The notes: a model not told the origin generated them from the letters alone. 64,000 bases of DNA from UBA4971 sp029551185 (GCA_035593725.1 DAOSZN010000013.1:1-64000), one strand, 5' to 3'. Shown: positions 16,228 through 24,587, counted from the first letter of the stretch. Program-made: numbers and translations.

Positions 16228-16820
16228 CCAACTCCAACCTCAGTTTCTTGGTAAACGTATGGCGCCAGTTTCTTCCTGAGGAGCCTGCGTCCTCTATGTA
16301 TGCGAGATCTTACTGTGCCAATGGAGCAATCAAGAATGCCGCTAATCTCCTCATAAGAAAACCCCTCGAGGTCATACAAGACCACTGCCATACGATAGTT
16401 AATAGGTAGAGACTGAAGCGCAGCTTGGATTTTTTCCGAAAGTTCATTCTGCTCAACAATCTCTTCAGGGTTTCCGGTCCAGTCAGGCAGTGTTTTCTCT
16501 ATATAGCCGTCTTTAGTGGCAATAGGCTCATCAAGAGATTCAAATCTGTACTTACCGTGTTTTCTCAGTTTGTCAATATATAGGTTTGACGCAATACGAA
16601 AAAGCCACTTCTCAAAGGACGTGCCTATCTTGAACTTGTCAAAGGAGCGGTAAGCCCGGAACAATGCCTCCTGCGCCAGGTCTTTGGCTTCATCCGCGTT
16701 TCCGGTTAGCCTCAAAGCGACACGGTAGAGCTTTTGATCATACGTACGTACCAGCTCCTCAAAAGCCTCGATGTTGCTCTCTCTGTACTGGGCGCCTGCC
16801 AAAGCTTGTGTGTTCAGCAT
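16224..16820 (-). CDS. rpoE: ECF-family RNA polymerase sigma factor
   Basis: A 198-residue sigma factor with only region 2 (FEELVRTYDQKLYRVALRL ... DEAKDLAQEALFRAYRSF ... FEKWLFRIASNLYIDKLR) and region 4 (LQSLPINYRMAVVLYDLEG ... SYEEISGILDCSIGTVRSR), as in group IV (ECF) sigma factors such as RpoE and SigW. The linker is rather long. It heads the four-gene operon. An ECF-type promoter (GGAAC, 16 bases, CGTTTC) lies 62-90 bases upstream, indicating autoregulation. Confidence 0.95.
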   Translation of the reverse strand: MLNTQALAGAQYRESNIEAFEELVRTYDQKLYRVALRLTGNADEAKDLAQEALFRAYRSFDKFKIGTSFEKWLFRIASNLYIDKLRKHGKYRFESLDEPIATKDGYIEKTLPDWTGNPEEIVEQNELSEKIQAALQSLPINYRMAVVLYDLEGFSYEEISGILDCSIGTVRSRIHRGRRLLRKKLAPYVYQETEVGVG

Positions 16821-16881
16821 GTCTCTACCACCCTATTCCGCCTTATCCTTGACTATTTCCGAAGATTCCGGTCATATTAAG

Positions 16882-16910
16882 GAAACGAACCGAGAGTAAA
16901 AAAGTTCCCC
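16882..16910 (-). promoter_or_regulatory. ECF-type autoregulatory promoter
   Basis: On the minus strand, GGGGAAC (16910-16904), a 16-bp spacer, and CGTTTC (16887-16882). This has the GGAAC -35 and CGT-type -10 of RpoE/SigW-class sigma factors at the right spacing, directly upstream of the ECF sigma gene. Confidence 0.7.
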
Positions 16911-17103
16911 GACTGCTCTTGTCTAAAGTATATCGTTCCCATGGAAAATGCGCAACTTTTCAGGCAGGAGATGTAAGCCACACTATAGAATATGGCAAAT
17001 TGTTAGGTGCGACTTGCAGTAAGCAGTATTATCTGTAAACTTAATGCAGAAGTTTAGCTCCATGGGTTTTTCGGGATTGGGAATTCGGTGGAGGGTTAGG
17101 ATT

Positions 17104-18501
17104 ATGGCGACTGAAAGACAAAGAGAGTATGTTAAGAAGTTTCAGGGCAAGAAAGCTGCTGTCTTGGGAATTGGCATAAGCAATGCTCCGGTAATCCAAT
17201 TCCTTGTGGAAGCAGGTGCTCAAGTTGTGGCATGCGACATGAAGGAAGAGAAACAGCTTGGCGGTGCGTATCGTGATATAGCGGGTTTACCCATTGAGTT
17301 CAGGCTCGGTGAAGATTACCTTCAAAACCTGGATGAGTTTGACATGATTTTCCCCACCCCCGGGATGCCCCTTGACCTGCCTGAACTGGTCCAAGCAAGG
17401 AGATCCGGGGTTTGGCAGTCAAATGAAATCGGCTTGTTCCTTGATCTCTGTGAGGCGCCTGTTATAGGTATAACCGGCAGCGACGGTAAAACCACAACGA
17501 CTACATTAGTGGGAGAGACTCTTAGGGCCGGGGGAAAAGAAGTCTTCGTCGGCGGAAATATCGGTAACCCCCTTCTTTCCGAAGTGTTTGACATCACTGC
17601 TGACTCCGTCGTTGTCCTGGAGCTTTCCAGTTTTCAGTTACAGCCTCTCAGCAGGAGCCCCCATGTGGGCGTGATTCTGAACGTTTCTCCTAACCACCTC
17701 GACCACCACAGAACGATGGAAGAATACGCCGAAGCGAAAGAGAACATCTTCAGGCACCAACTGCCTGTGGATTATGCGGTTCTAAACCGGGACAATCCAT
17801 GGACCCGCTCCATGGGAGAAAGGTGTCCCGGAGAGCTTGTGTTTTTTTCAAAGTATGAAGAGATTCCACACGGAGTATATGTCAGGAGGAACGAAATTAT
17901 TGTGGATATTGAGGGCAAAAGCGGGGTGGCTCTCAGTCTTTGTGACATTCGACTGCCGGGTGAACATAATGTAGAGAATATCCTGGCTGTAACTGCAGTT
18001 ACAGCTCTGGCCGGATGCGATCTTGCACATCTTCGCAGTGTGGTGAAGGAATTTACCGGGGTGGAACACAGAATTCAATTTGTCGCAGAAAAGCGCGGTG
18101 TTAAGTTTTATGATGATTCCAGTGCTACCACGCCCAGTCGGTCCATTGCGGGAATCAAGTCTTTTGAGGCGCCGGTGGTTCTTATAGCCGGGGGCTCCGG
18201 CAAGAAGCTGTCTTTTGACAGCCTTGGTGAAGTCATCGCAAAGAGAGTTAAATCTGCTGTGCTTGTAGGACATACTGCTCCGGAAATTCAGGCTTCCATA
18301 GAAAAAGCAGGGGCGGAAACAGGGCGAAAGGTAAGAACTATAATGGCCGAGGATTTCGAGGAAGCCGTCCATACTGCATTTCTGGAAGCGTCCCCGGGTG
18401 ATGTAGTTTTGCTGTCGCCTGCATGTGCCAGCTTTGATTTCTTCAGCAACTACAAGGCCAGGGGGGAAAGATTCAAAGAGATTGTCCAGGGTATAAGCTA
18501 G
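17104..18501 (+). CDS. murD: UDP-N-acetylmuramoylalanine-D-glutamate ligase
   Basis: A 465-residue Mur ligase that adds D-glutamate to UDP-MurNAc-L-Ala in the cytoplasmic phase of peptidoglycan synthesis. The N-terminal Rossmann domain has VLGIGISNAPVIQFL; the ATP loop is GITGSDGKTTTTT; SPNHLDHH provides the metal/carbamyl-lysine region; C-terminal domain motifs include GVEHRIQFV and DDSSATTPSRSIAGI. The upstream in-frame ATG (17044) is not preferred; GGAGGG lies 9 bases before ATG 17104. Unusually it stands apart from the mra/dcw cluster, next to folD. Confidence 0.93.
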   Translation: MATERQREYVKKFQGKKAAVLGIGISNAPVIQFLVEAGAQVVACDMKEEKQLGGAYRDIAGLPIEFRLGEDYLQNLDEFDMIFPTPGMPLDLPELVQARRSGVWQSNEIGLFLDLCEAPVIGITGSDGKTTTTTLVGETLRAGGKEVFVGGNIGNPLLSEVFDITADSVVVLELSSFQLQPLSRSPHVGVILNVSPNHLDHHRTMEEYAEAKENIFRHQLPVDYAVLNRDNPWTRSMGERCPGELVFFSKYEEIPHGVYVRRNEIIVDIEGKSGVALSLCDIRLPGEHNVENILAVTAVTALAGCDLAHLRSVVKEFTGVEHRIQFVAEKRGVKFYDDSSATTPSRSIAGIKSFEAPVVLIAGGSGKKLSFDSLGEVIAKRVKSAVLVGHTAPEIQASIEKAGAETGRKVRTIMAEDFEEAVHTAFLEASPGDVVLLSPACASFDFFSNYKARGERFKEIVQGIS

Positions 18502-18537
18502 TGTAGCAATATGAAAACTGAAGGAGGCCTGCGAGAT

Positions 18538-19437
18538 ATGGCTGCATCGATTATTGATGGGAGAGCTGTAGCGAAGGAAGTCCGAACGGAGGTGGCAGGA
18601 GAGGTAGAAGACTTCAAGAAGGCTTACGGCTATCCTCCGGGGCTTGCTGTGATTATTGTCGGCGATGATCCGGCATCCCGTGTCTATGTGGCGAACAAGA
18701 AAAAGATGTGTGAAAATCTGGGTATACGCTCAGAGGAATATGCTATGCCTGCTTCAACCGGTCAGGAAGAGCTTATTGCCGCAATCAAGAATCTAAACCA
18801 GGACAGAAGAATTCATGGTATCCTTGTGCAGCTGCCTCTGCCGGATCACCTTGACGAAGGCGAGGTGTTGGAGACCATCGATCCCGGTAAGGACGTGGAT
18901 GGTTTCCATCCCATAAGCGTCGGGAATTTCGTTGTCGGCAAGGAGGCCTTCGTGCCATGCACGCCTATGGGAATTATGCGTTTGATAAAGAAGACAGGGA
19001 TAGAGATTAAGGGTAAGCGGGCAGTGGTAGTGGGGCGTAGCAACATAGTAGGCAAGCCTGTAGCCATGCTGCTCCTTGCCCAGCATGCGACTGTGACCAT
19101 CTGTCACTCTCGTACGGTGGATTTGGCAGGCGTGTGCAGGGAGGCAGATATACTCGTCGCTGCAATCGGCAAGCCCGAGATGTTAGATGGGAGTTATATA
19201 AAGCCAGGGGCAGTGGTAATAGATGTCGGTGTAAATGAGATTGGCAGGACGGATGAGGGTAAACGCATATTAGTCGGAGATGTAAAATTCGACGAGGCGA
19301 AGGAAATCGCAAGCCATATTACACCGGTGCCCGGCGGCGTAGGCCCTATGACCATTGCTATGCTCATGCGTAACACTATGGACGCGGCATGGAGGAGAGC
19401 GCGTAAAGAAGGATGCGGATGTGCTTGTAAGTCGTGA
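18538..19437 (+). CDS. folD: Bifunctional methylenetetrahydrofolate dehydrogenase/cyclohydrolase
   Basis: A 299-residue FolD that interconverts 5,10-methylene-, methenyl- and 10-formyl-tetrahydrofolate for one-carbon metabolism. Signatures are YVANKKKMCENLGI (catalytic lysine region), VQLPLPDHL, KDVDGFHP, PCTPMGIMRLI, GRSNIVGKPVAMLL (NADP site) and PVPGGVGPMTIAMLM. GGAGGCC precedes ATG 18538. It follows murD with 36 intervening bases. The tail GCGCACKS is cysteine-rich and atypical but short. Confidence 0.95.
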   Translation: MAASIIDGRAVAKEVRTEVAGEVEDFKKAYGYPPGLAVIIVGDDPASRVYVANKKKMCENLGIRSEEYAMPASTGQEELIAAIKNLNQDRRIHGILVQLPLPDHLDEGEVLETIDPGKDVDGFHPISVGNFVVGKEAFVPCTPMGIMRLIKKTGIEIKGKRAVVVGRSNIVGKPVAMLLLAQHATVTICHSRTVDLAGVCREADILVAAIGKPEMLDGSYIKPGAVVIDVGVNEIGRTDEGKRILVGDVKFDEAKEIASHITPVPGGVGPMTIAMLMRNTMDAAWRRARKEGCGCACKS

Positions 19438-19544
19438 CTTGACACATAACTCGGCAATTTTTGCGCATAGGTTTGTCAAAAGTGATTTTTGAACGCACGA
19501 TATAAGAATTCAAAAACAGGAATTAACCCTACCAAAATCTGTTG

Positions 19545-19577
19545 CGGCAGCTTAATAAGCTGCCGTTTAGCTTTTCT
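19545..19577 (+). terminator. Intrinsic terminator after folD
   Basis: CGGCAGCTT (19545-19553), loop AAT, AAGCTGCCG (19557-19565), then TTTAGCTTTTC. It separates murD-folD from the flagellar cluster. Confidence 0.85.
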
Positions 19578-19608
19578 TAAAGGCTTTGGGCGAGGAATCT
19601 TTCGGAAC

Positions 19609-19624
19609 TGGCATGGTAATTGCT
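19609..19624 (+). promoter_or_regulatory. Sigma54-type -24/-12 promoter of the flagellar operon
   Basis: TGGCAT-GGTAA-TTGCT matches the sigma54 consensus TGGCAC-N5-TTGCW with one mismatch and the required GG-N10-GC spacing (GG 19610-19611, GC 19622-19623). The predicted start is near 19635, about 85 bases before the first rod gene. A sigma54 activator gene lies at the far end of the same cluster (39175-40539). A TTGACA at 19655-19660 lacks a good -10 and is less convincing. Confidence 0.6.
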
Positions 19625-19718
19625 TGATTTATAAGACGGATGAGTGGCATTAGTTTGACAGGTTCTTTCATTACATGGAATAGATGCAAGGAAGTAAAAA
19701 GCAAAGGGAGGTGATAAA

Positions 19719-20492
19719 TTGGTTCATAGTTTATATGCTGCAACCTCGGGTATGGTTGCCGGACTCATAGGGCATGACGTAATTGCCACGAATCTGGCTA
19801 ACGTAGATACACCGGGCTACAAGAGGGATATACCAATTACCGGTTCATTTCAGCAAGAAATGGTAAGAAGCCTTGCCGGGTCGGGACGGGGAGGTCAAGT
19901 GGAGAGTACCCCTATAGGTCTTCTTGGGTACGGGGCGTATGTCCATAGTATAGGCTCAGATCATAGTCAGGGGCAGCTCATTGAGACTCAAGGGACCTTG
20001 GACCTCGGTATTGAAGGAGACGGCTACTTTGTTGTAAGAAGCCCTTCCGGAGACTTGCTGACCCGTTCCGGCTCCTTCCGGTTATCAACTTCAGGTATGG
20101 TTATGACCGTGAATGATATGCCCCTTTTAGGCATGTCCGGGCCTATTATTATTCCACCTGAGGCCGCAGATATCGAAATCCTGGCAGACGGCACTGTGTA
20201 CGTGGATGGCAGAGTCCATGACAGGTTGAGCATTGTGTCCCTTGATAATCGTAACCTTGCGGAGAAGGTAGGGGACGGGCTGTTCAGAGTCCCGCGGGGA
20301 AGCGCAAGACCGGCCGGATCAGGTTCATTTGTTGTTCGCCAAGGGTTTCTCGAGATGTCGAACGTGGATGTCATCTCAGAAATGACGCGAATGATAACAG
20401 GCATGCGAACCTATGAGGCGTGTCAAAAGATGATTTGGGCCATCGACCAGACGCTGGACAAAACTGTAAATGATGTAGGGAGAGTTGTTTGA
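19719..20492 (+). CDS. flgF: Flagellar rod protein, FlgF/FlgG family
   Basis: A 257-residue axial flagellar protein. The N-terminal SLYAATSGMVAGLIGHDVIA followed by NLANVDTPGYKR is the bacterial rod-protein signature, and the C-terminal helix MSNVDVISEMTRMITGMRTY is the matching end. The central part has the VIEGDGYF-like element (GIEGDGYFVV). As flgG follows, this is most likely FlgF, the proximal/distal rod junction protein. The start is TTG 19719 behind an almost ideal GGGAGGTGAT. It is the first gene after the sigma54-type promoter. Confidence 0.88.
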   Translation: MVHSLYAATSGMVAGLIGHDVIATNLANVDTPGYKRDIPITGSFQQEMVRSLAGSGRGGQVESTPIGLLGYGAYVHSIGSDHSQGQLIETQGTLDLGIEGDGYFVVRSPSGDLLTRSGSFRLSTSGMVMTVNDMPLLGMSGPIIIPPEAADIEILADGTVYVDGRVHDRLSIVSLDNRNLAEKVGDGLFRVPRGSARPAGSGSFVVRQGFLEMSNVDVISEMTRMITGMRTYEACQKMIWAIDQTLDKTVNDVGRVV

Positions 20493-20558
20493 TTTAATTG
20501 AGAGGCCGGACCGCCGGTGCGGAAGCCGTAAGTTGCTGAACGATTGAGGCAACATTTT

Positions 20559-20627
20559 GGGATGACTCTCCGAAAAAGGCAAGGCTCATCAAGTGCCTGC
20601 CGGAGCTTTAGTCATCCCTGTTTTTTT
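20559..20627 (+). terminator. Branched terminator-like leader between flgF and flgG
   Basis: GGGATGACT (20559-20567) pairs with AGTCATCCC (20610-20618), closing over an inner TCCG/CGGA and an AGGCA/TGCCT hairpin, and is followed by TG and seven T (20621-20627). Such a long nested structure with a T-run may attenuate transcription into flgG. No known riboswitch motif was recognised in the 60 bases before it. Confidence 0.6.
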
Positions 20628-20661
20628 GATGATACCATTTTGAACGGACGGTGATCAGGAA

Positions 20662-21450
20662 ATGATGAGGGCATTATGGAGCGCAGCCACAGGCATGCTG
20701 GCGAAACAATTAAACATGGATGTTATCGCCAACAACCTGGCTAACCTCAACACATATGGGTTCAAAAGAAGCAGAGTCGACTTTCAGGACCTCATGTATC
20801 AAAACCTTCGTATGACAGGATCCACTGTAGCAGAAGGCGCCCGGGTGCCTGCCGGTATTGAGGTGGGACTCGGTACACGGCCTGCTTCTATTCAAAGGAT
20901 ATTTTCCCAGGGAGACTTTATTCAGACTGAAGGTGCTCTTGACCTGGTTATTGAAGGTGACGGTTTCTTCCAGGTATTAATGCCTGACGGTACCGTCGCA
21001 TTTACGAGGGATGGTGCGTTCAAGAGGGACAGTGAAGGACGAATGGTTACCTCTGACGGTTTCCCAATGGAACCGGAGGTTCTCATTCCTGCTGAGGCTG
21101 TCGATCTTTCCATCGGCACGGACGGGACTGTGTCAGTGCTTCTTGCAGGTGACAGCGATCCCCAGGAGATAGGTAAGATTGAGCTTGCGAGATTTGTAAA
21201 TCCTGCCGGCCTGTCTGCAATAGGCAGAAACCTGTACGCAGCTACCGCAGCTTCAGGACAGCCTGTAATAGGAACACCGGGTCTCGAAGGCTTTGGAACC
21301 ATATCTCAAGGCTTTCTTGAGATGTCCAATGTTAAAGTGGTGGAAGAGATGGTGAACATGATTATTGCGCAGCGCGCGTATGAAGTGAACTCCAAAGCCA
21401 TTCAAACTTCTGATGATATGTTGGCAATTGCAAACAACCTCAAGAGATAG
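20662..21450 (+). CDS. flgG: Flagellar basal-body rod protein FlgG
   Basis: A 262-residue distal rod protein. It starts MMRALWSAATGMLAKQLNMD with NNLANLNTYGFKR, has ALDLVIEGDGFFQV in the middle, and ends with the FlgG-type helix MSNVKVVEEMVNMIIAQRAY and SNxKAIQ-like NSKAIQTSDDML. FlgG crosses the periplasm inside the P and L rings in diderm bacteria. It ends 16 bases before flgA. Confidence 0.97.
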   Translation: MMRALWSAATGMLAKQLNMDVIANNLANLNTYGFKRSRVDFQDLMYQNLRMTGSTVAEGARVPAGIEVGLGTRPASIQRIFSQGDFIQTEGALDLVIEGDGFFQVLMPDGTVAFTRDGAFKRDSEGRMVTSDGFPMEPEVLIPAEAVDLSIGTDGTVSVLLAGDSDPQEIGKIELARFVNPAGLSAIGRNLYAATAASGQPVIGTPGLEGFGTISQGFLEMSNVKVVEEMVNMIIAQRAYEVNSKAIQTSDDMLAIANNLKR

Positions 21451-21466
21451 ACGCAAGGGATGCGAA

Positions 21467-22513
21467 GTGTCAGATTTTAGAGTTATGAAACAAACCATAG
21501 GATGTAAGGGGCAAATCCGGAAATTGATGAAGATCATTCCGGTGGCTCTTGTCTTTCTTATTCCTGTATCTACCGTTATAGCAAAGGACGCACAAGATGA
21601 AACCGGAATCTTCGGACCCGGGGCGCAAATATCAATTACAAGTCCTCTGGAGGTTGGAAAGTCGGTCATAAGCCTCGGGGATATCGCAACTTTCAGAGGA
21701 ATGTCCGAAGACGTAATAGAGAGCCTGTCTGCCATTGAGGTGGGAAAAGCCCCTCCGCCGGGACAAACCAGGACTTTGAGTCTTGCGATAGTGAAGATCA
21801 GACTGAGGCAAAAAGGTTATGACCCTGACAGTATCACGATTTCCGGACCGGTTACTATCGCGGTAAGCACACGGCCTGCTGTAATGAATTATGATGAGAT
21901 TATTCGGGCTGTGGAGGACTATGTCAAGGCGAACATGCCGTGGGATCCTACGGATGTGAGAATCAGTGTAGCTCCTGGCCAGGACAGGATATTGGTTCCT
22001 GACGGCGATATTCAGGTCCAAGTGGAACCCTCATCCACTACCAAGTTTTTAGGGACTACCAATGTGAAGGCGCAGATCGTGGTAAATGGCAAGGTCTCTC
22101 GGACTCTCCATGTGAGAGTAAGGTTGGACGTAACGAAAGAGGTAGTAGTCGCCACAAGGACCATCCGGAGGAATGAAATCATATCCCCTGATGACCTGAC
22201 TCTTCGAGTCCATGACCTCGCTAATGTCCCCCCGGATGTGGTGTTTGACCCCTTGCTCGTAGACGGTATGATGGCAAAACACACAATTCAAGCAGGGAAA
22301 CCTGTTACGTTCAGCAGTATTCAATGTCTGCCTGTAATTTCCCGAGGAGATCTGGTAACGCTGGAGGCAATGTCAGGCGGTGTGATTGTGGCAATTCCCG
22401 GAGAGGCTCTTGAATCAGGATCTGTCGGTGACCGGATTCGAGTCAGAAACACTTCCTCCGGGGCGGTTGTGAGTGCCAAGGTAATTGACTCCCAACGTGT
22501 GCAGGGGATTTAG
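21467..22513 (+). CDS. flgA: Flagella basal body P-ring formation protein FlgA
   Basis: A 348-residue protein with a hydrophobic export signal (KIIPVALVFLIPVSTVIA) near residues 22-39 and a C-terminal SAF domain (EVVVATRTIRRNEIISPDDL ... VTFSSIQCLPVISRGDLVTLEA). FlgA is the periplasmic chaperone for assembly of the FlgI P-ring, so it makes sense only with a P-ring. GTG 21467 is preferred (AAGGGA upstream); ATG 21485 gives a shorter N-terminus but lacks a clear site. The region before the SAF domain is longer than in E. coli FlgA. Confidence 0.92.
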   Translation: MSDFRVMKQTIGCKGQIRKLMKIIPVALVFLIPVSTVIAKDAQDETGIFGPGAQISITSPLEVGKSVISLGDIATFRGMSEDVIESLSAIEVGKAPPPGQTRTLSLAIVKIRLRQKGYDPDSITISGPVTIAVSTRPAVMNYDEIIRAVEDYVKANMPWDPTDVRISVAPGQDRILVPDGDIQVQVEPSSTTKFLGTTNVKAQIVVNGKVSRTLHVRVRLDVTKEVVVATRTIRRNEIISPDDLTLRVHDLANVPPDVVFDPLLVDGMMAKHTIQAGKPVTFSSIQCLPVISRGDLVTLEAMSGGVIVAIPGEALESGSVGDRIRVRNTSSGAVVSAKVIDSQRVQGI

Positions 22514-22548
22514 GATCGTGTTCACTCGCTGATACAGGAGGTGGTACA

Positions 22549-23166
22549 GTGCCTCGCAAGATGTTTTTGGGTCTGGTTATATGTGTTGTGACAATGCTAA
22601 TCGGCGTTTTCGTGCCGGGATTTCAGGCTGAAGGGGCGGATAATTCTCTTTGGCGGCTTGATTCAAATTCGCTTTTTGCCGACCATAAAGCCGGAAAAGA
22701 GGGGGACCTAATAACCGTTCTCATCATAGAACGGGCGTACGCCAGCCATAGAGCTCAAACCGGAGCAGGGAAAGGGACAGGCATAACTTTGGCTGAAGGT
22801 TCAGGGGTGTTGTCGTTTGTACCTGCAGTCGGCCTTAACGCGAATACGAACTTTAAAGGACAAGGCGCAACGTCCCGCTCAGGCGATCTGGTAGCGAAGA
22901 TGACTGCAAGGGTCGTTGAGGTGTTGCCTGACGGCACGCTGAGGATAGAAGGCATACAAGGTCTTGTAATCAACAATGAAAAGCAGAATATAGTCATTTC
23001 AGGCCTGGTCAGGCCTGAAGACGTAAAAGCTGATAATACAGTCTTGTCCACTCACGTAGGATGCGCTGAGATACGATATGAAGGCATGCTGGACGCTGAG
23101 CAAAAGACAGGACTCGTTGGTTTTCTGCAAAGATTCTTTGCAGGGATAATCAACTTTCTCTTTTGA
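22549..23166 (+). CDS. flgH: Flagellar L-ring protein FlgH
   Basis: A 205-residue FlgH: SLWRLDSNSLFADHKAGKEGD, then LITVLIIERAYASHRA, TGITLAEGSG, the LVAKMTARVVEVLPDGTLRI core and the end DAEQKTGLVGFLQRFFAGII. FlgH forms the outer-membrane L-ring. In proteobacteria it is a lipoprotein; here the signal peptide (about residues 5-30, ending GFQAEGA) has no lipobox cysteine at its end, so it is probably cleaved by signal peptidase I. The start is GTG 22549 behind AGGAGGTGG. Confidence 0.95.
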   Translation: MPRKMFLGLVICVVTMLIGVFVPGFQAEGADNSLWRLDSNSLFADHKAGKEGDLITVLIIERAYASHRAQTGAGKGTGITLAEGSGVLSFVPAVGLNANTNFKGQGATSRSGDLVAKMTARVVEVLPDGTLRIEGIQGLVINNEKQNIVISGLVRPEDVKADNTVLSTHVGCAEIRYEGMLDAEQKTGLVGFLQRFFAGIINFLF

Positions 23167-23204
23167 TATGTCACTTAAGTGCTGAAGGCAAGGAGGTGTG
23201 ACGC

Positions 23205-24257
23205 ATGAGGTTCAATAAAGCAGCCTTCATAGGCTTTGTCCTTTGCGCCTTGGTTCTTGCGACTACCCGGGGCGTCTTGGCGGAATCAAGAATAAAGGAT
23301 ATAGCCGGGGTGGAAGGAGTCAGAGAAAACGATCTTATAGGCTACGGTTTAGTGGTAGGTTTAAAAGGCACAGGAGACTCCGGAAGCGCCATGTTTACAG
23401 TCCAGTCTATAGCTAACATGCTTATGCGTTTTGGAGTCACGGTGTCTCCGGATCAGTTTCGAGTAAGGAATGTCGCTGCGGTCATGGTTACAGCGAAGCT
23501 GCCTGCGTTTGCGCGTGTCGGCGACAGCCTTGACGTAGCTGTTTCTTCTATAGGAGACGCCCGAAGCCTTGAAGGAGGCACTTTGCTCATGACTCCGCTC
23601 TATGGCCCGGATGAAAACCTATATGCCGCTGCCCAAGGCCAAATATCTCTCGGAGGGAGCAGCGCTGACAGGCGGGTGAAGGTTCATCCTACAGTCGCCA
23701 GAATCCCCGGAGGCGCCACTGTGGAACAGGCGCTTAACAACTCTGATTTCGGCATGTCCGGGGATAGGATTGTTCTTACCTTGAAAGATGCGGATTTCAC
23801 AACTGCTGACAGAGTAGCGAAGGCCATATGTGAGCGCTTCGGGGAAGGAACTGCGAAAGCGGAGGACGCAGGGGCTGTCAGTGTAAGAATTCCACGTGAC
23901 TACTCCGGCAATGTTGTGGGGTTCCTTGCCAAAATAGAAGAGATTCCGATAAATGCGGATGCCCCGGCTAAGGTGGTTTTCAATGAAAGGACAGGGACAG
24001 TGGTTATCGGAGGAAGCTCCAGAGTTCTTCCGGCTGTGGTTTCCCACGGCAATCTCAGAGTCCAAGTTCTGGACGGGACTTTGGATAGTGTAACAGGTAC
24101 TTCAGGTGAGACTGTTGTTCCTGTTGCAGCTACAGATACAGTGGATGATCTGGTGGCTGCCTTAAACGCTATAGGGGCGACACCCCATGACATTATTGCA
24201 ATCCTGCAAGCACTTAAGGCATGCGGGGCGCTACTTGCTGAAATCGAGGTGCTCTAA
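23205..24257 (+). CDS. flgI: Flagellar P-ring protein FlgI
   Basis: A 350-residue secreted P-ring subunit. After a signal peptide ending TTRGVLA come SRIKDIAGVEGVRENDLIGY and GLVVGLKGTGDSG, then RNVAAVMVTAKLPAFARVGD and GGTLLMTPLYGPD, all strong FlgI signatures, and a C-terminal LVAALNAIGATPHDIIAILQ. It assembles around the FlgG rod at the peptidoglycan. The spacing to flgJ is zero bases. Confidence 0.97.
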   Translation: MRFNKAAFIGFVLCALVLATTRGVLAESRIKDIAGVEGVRENDLIGYGLVVGLKGTGDSGSAMFTVQSIANMLMRFGVTVSPDQFRVRNVAAVMVTAKLPAFARVGDSLDVAVSSIGDARSLEGGTLLMTPLYGPDENLYAAAQGQISLGGSSADRRVKVHPTVARIPGGATVEQALNNSDFGMSGDRIVLTLKDADFTTADRVAKAICERFGEGTAKAEDAGAVSVRIPRDYSGNVVGFLAKIEEIPINADAPAKVVFNERTGTVVIGGSSRVLPAVVSHGNLRVQVLDGTLDSVTGTSGETVVPVAATDTVDDLVAALNAIGATPHDIIAILQALKACGALLAEIEVL

Positions 24258-24587
24258 GTGAATACTCTTGTTAGATGGGAAGAGGGCAGGCCCGGCATAT
24301 GTAATTTCAAAACGTTAAGTATGGGCAAGACTGATTCTTCCTCTGATGACGCTTTGCTCAAAAAGGCGTGCTCGGAATTTGAAGCAATCTTCATTGAGTC
24401 AGTGATAAAGGCTATGCGCAAGACCGTGCCAAAAGACGGGCTATTTAGCGGGGGCTTCGGTGAAGAAGTGTTTCAGGAATTATTCGATCAAGAGATCGCA
24501 TGTCAAATAACCTCTCGTGGCGGACTGGGTATAGCGGATACTCTATACAATCAGTTGAACGCAAAAAAGGTGTATTTACAAGACTAA
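24258..24587 (+). CDS. flgJ: Rod-binding protein, FlgJ N-terminal type
   Basis: A 109-residue protein made only of the FlgJ rod-binding domain: LLKKACSEFEAIFIESVIKA, MRKTVPKDGLFSGGFGEEVF, then LFDQEIACQITSRGGLGIAD. The peptidoglycan hydrolase half found in gamma-proteobacterial FlgJ is absent, so another enzyme must open the wall. The start is GTG directly after the flgI stop, with GAGGTG upstream, giving translational coupling. Confidence 0.9.
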   Translation: MNTLVRWEEGRPGICNFKTLSMGKTDSSSDDALLKKACSEFEAIFIESVIKAMRKTVPKDGLFSGGFGEEVFQELFDQEIACQITSRGGLGIADTLYNQLNAKKVYLQD

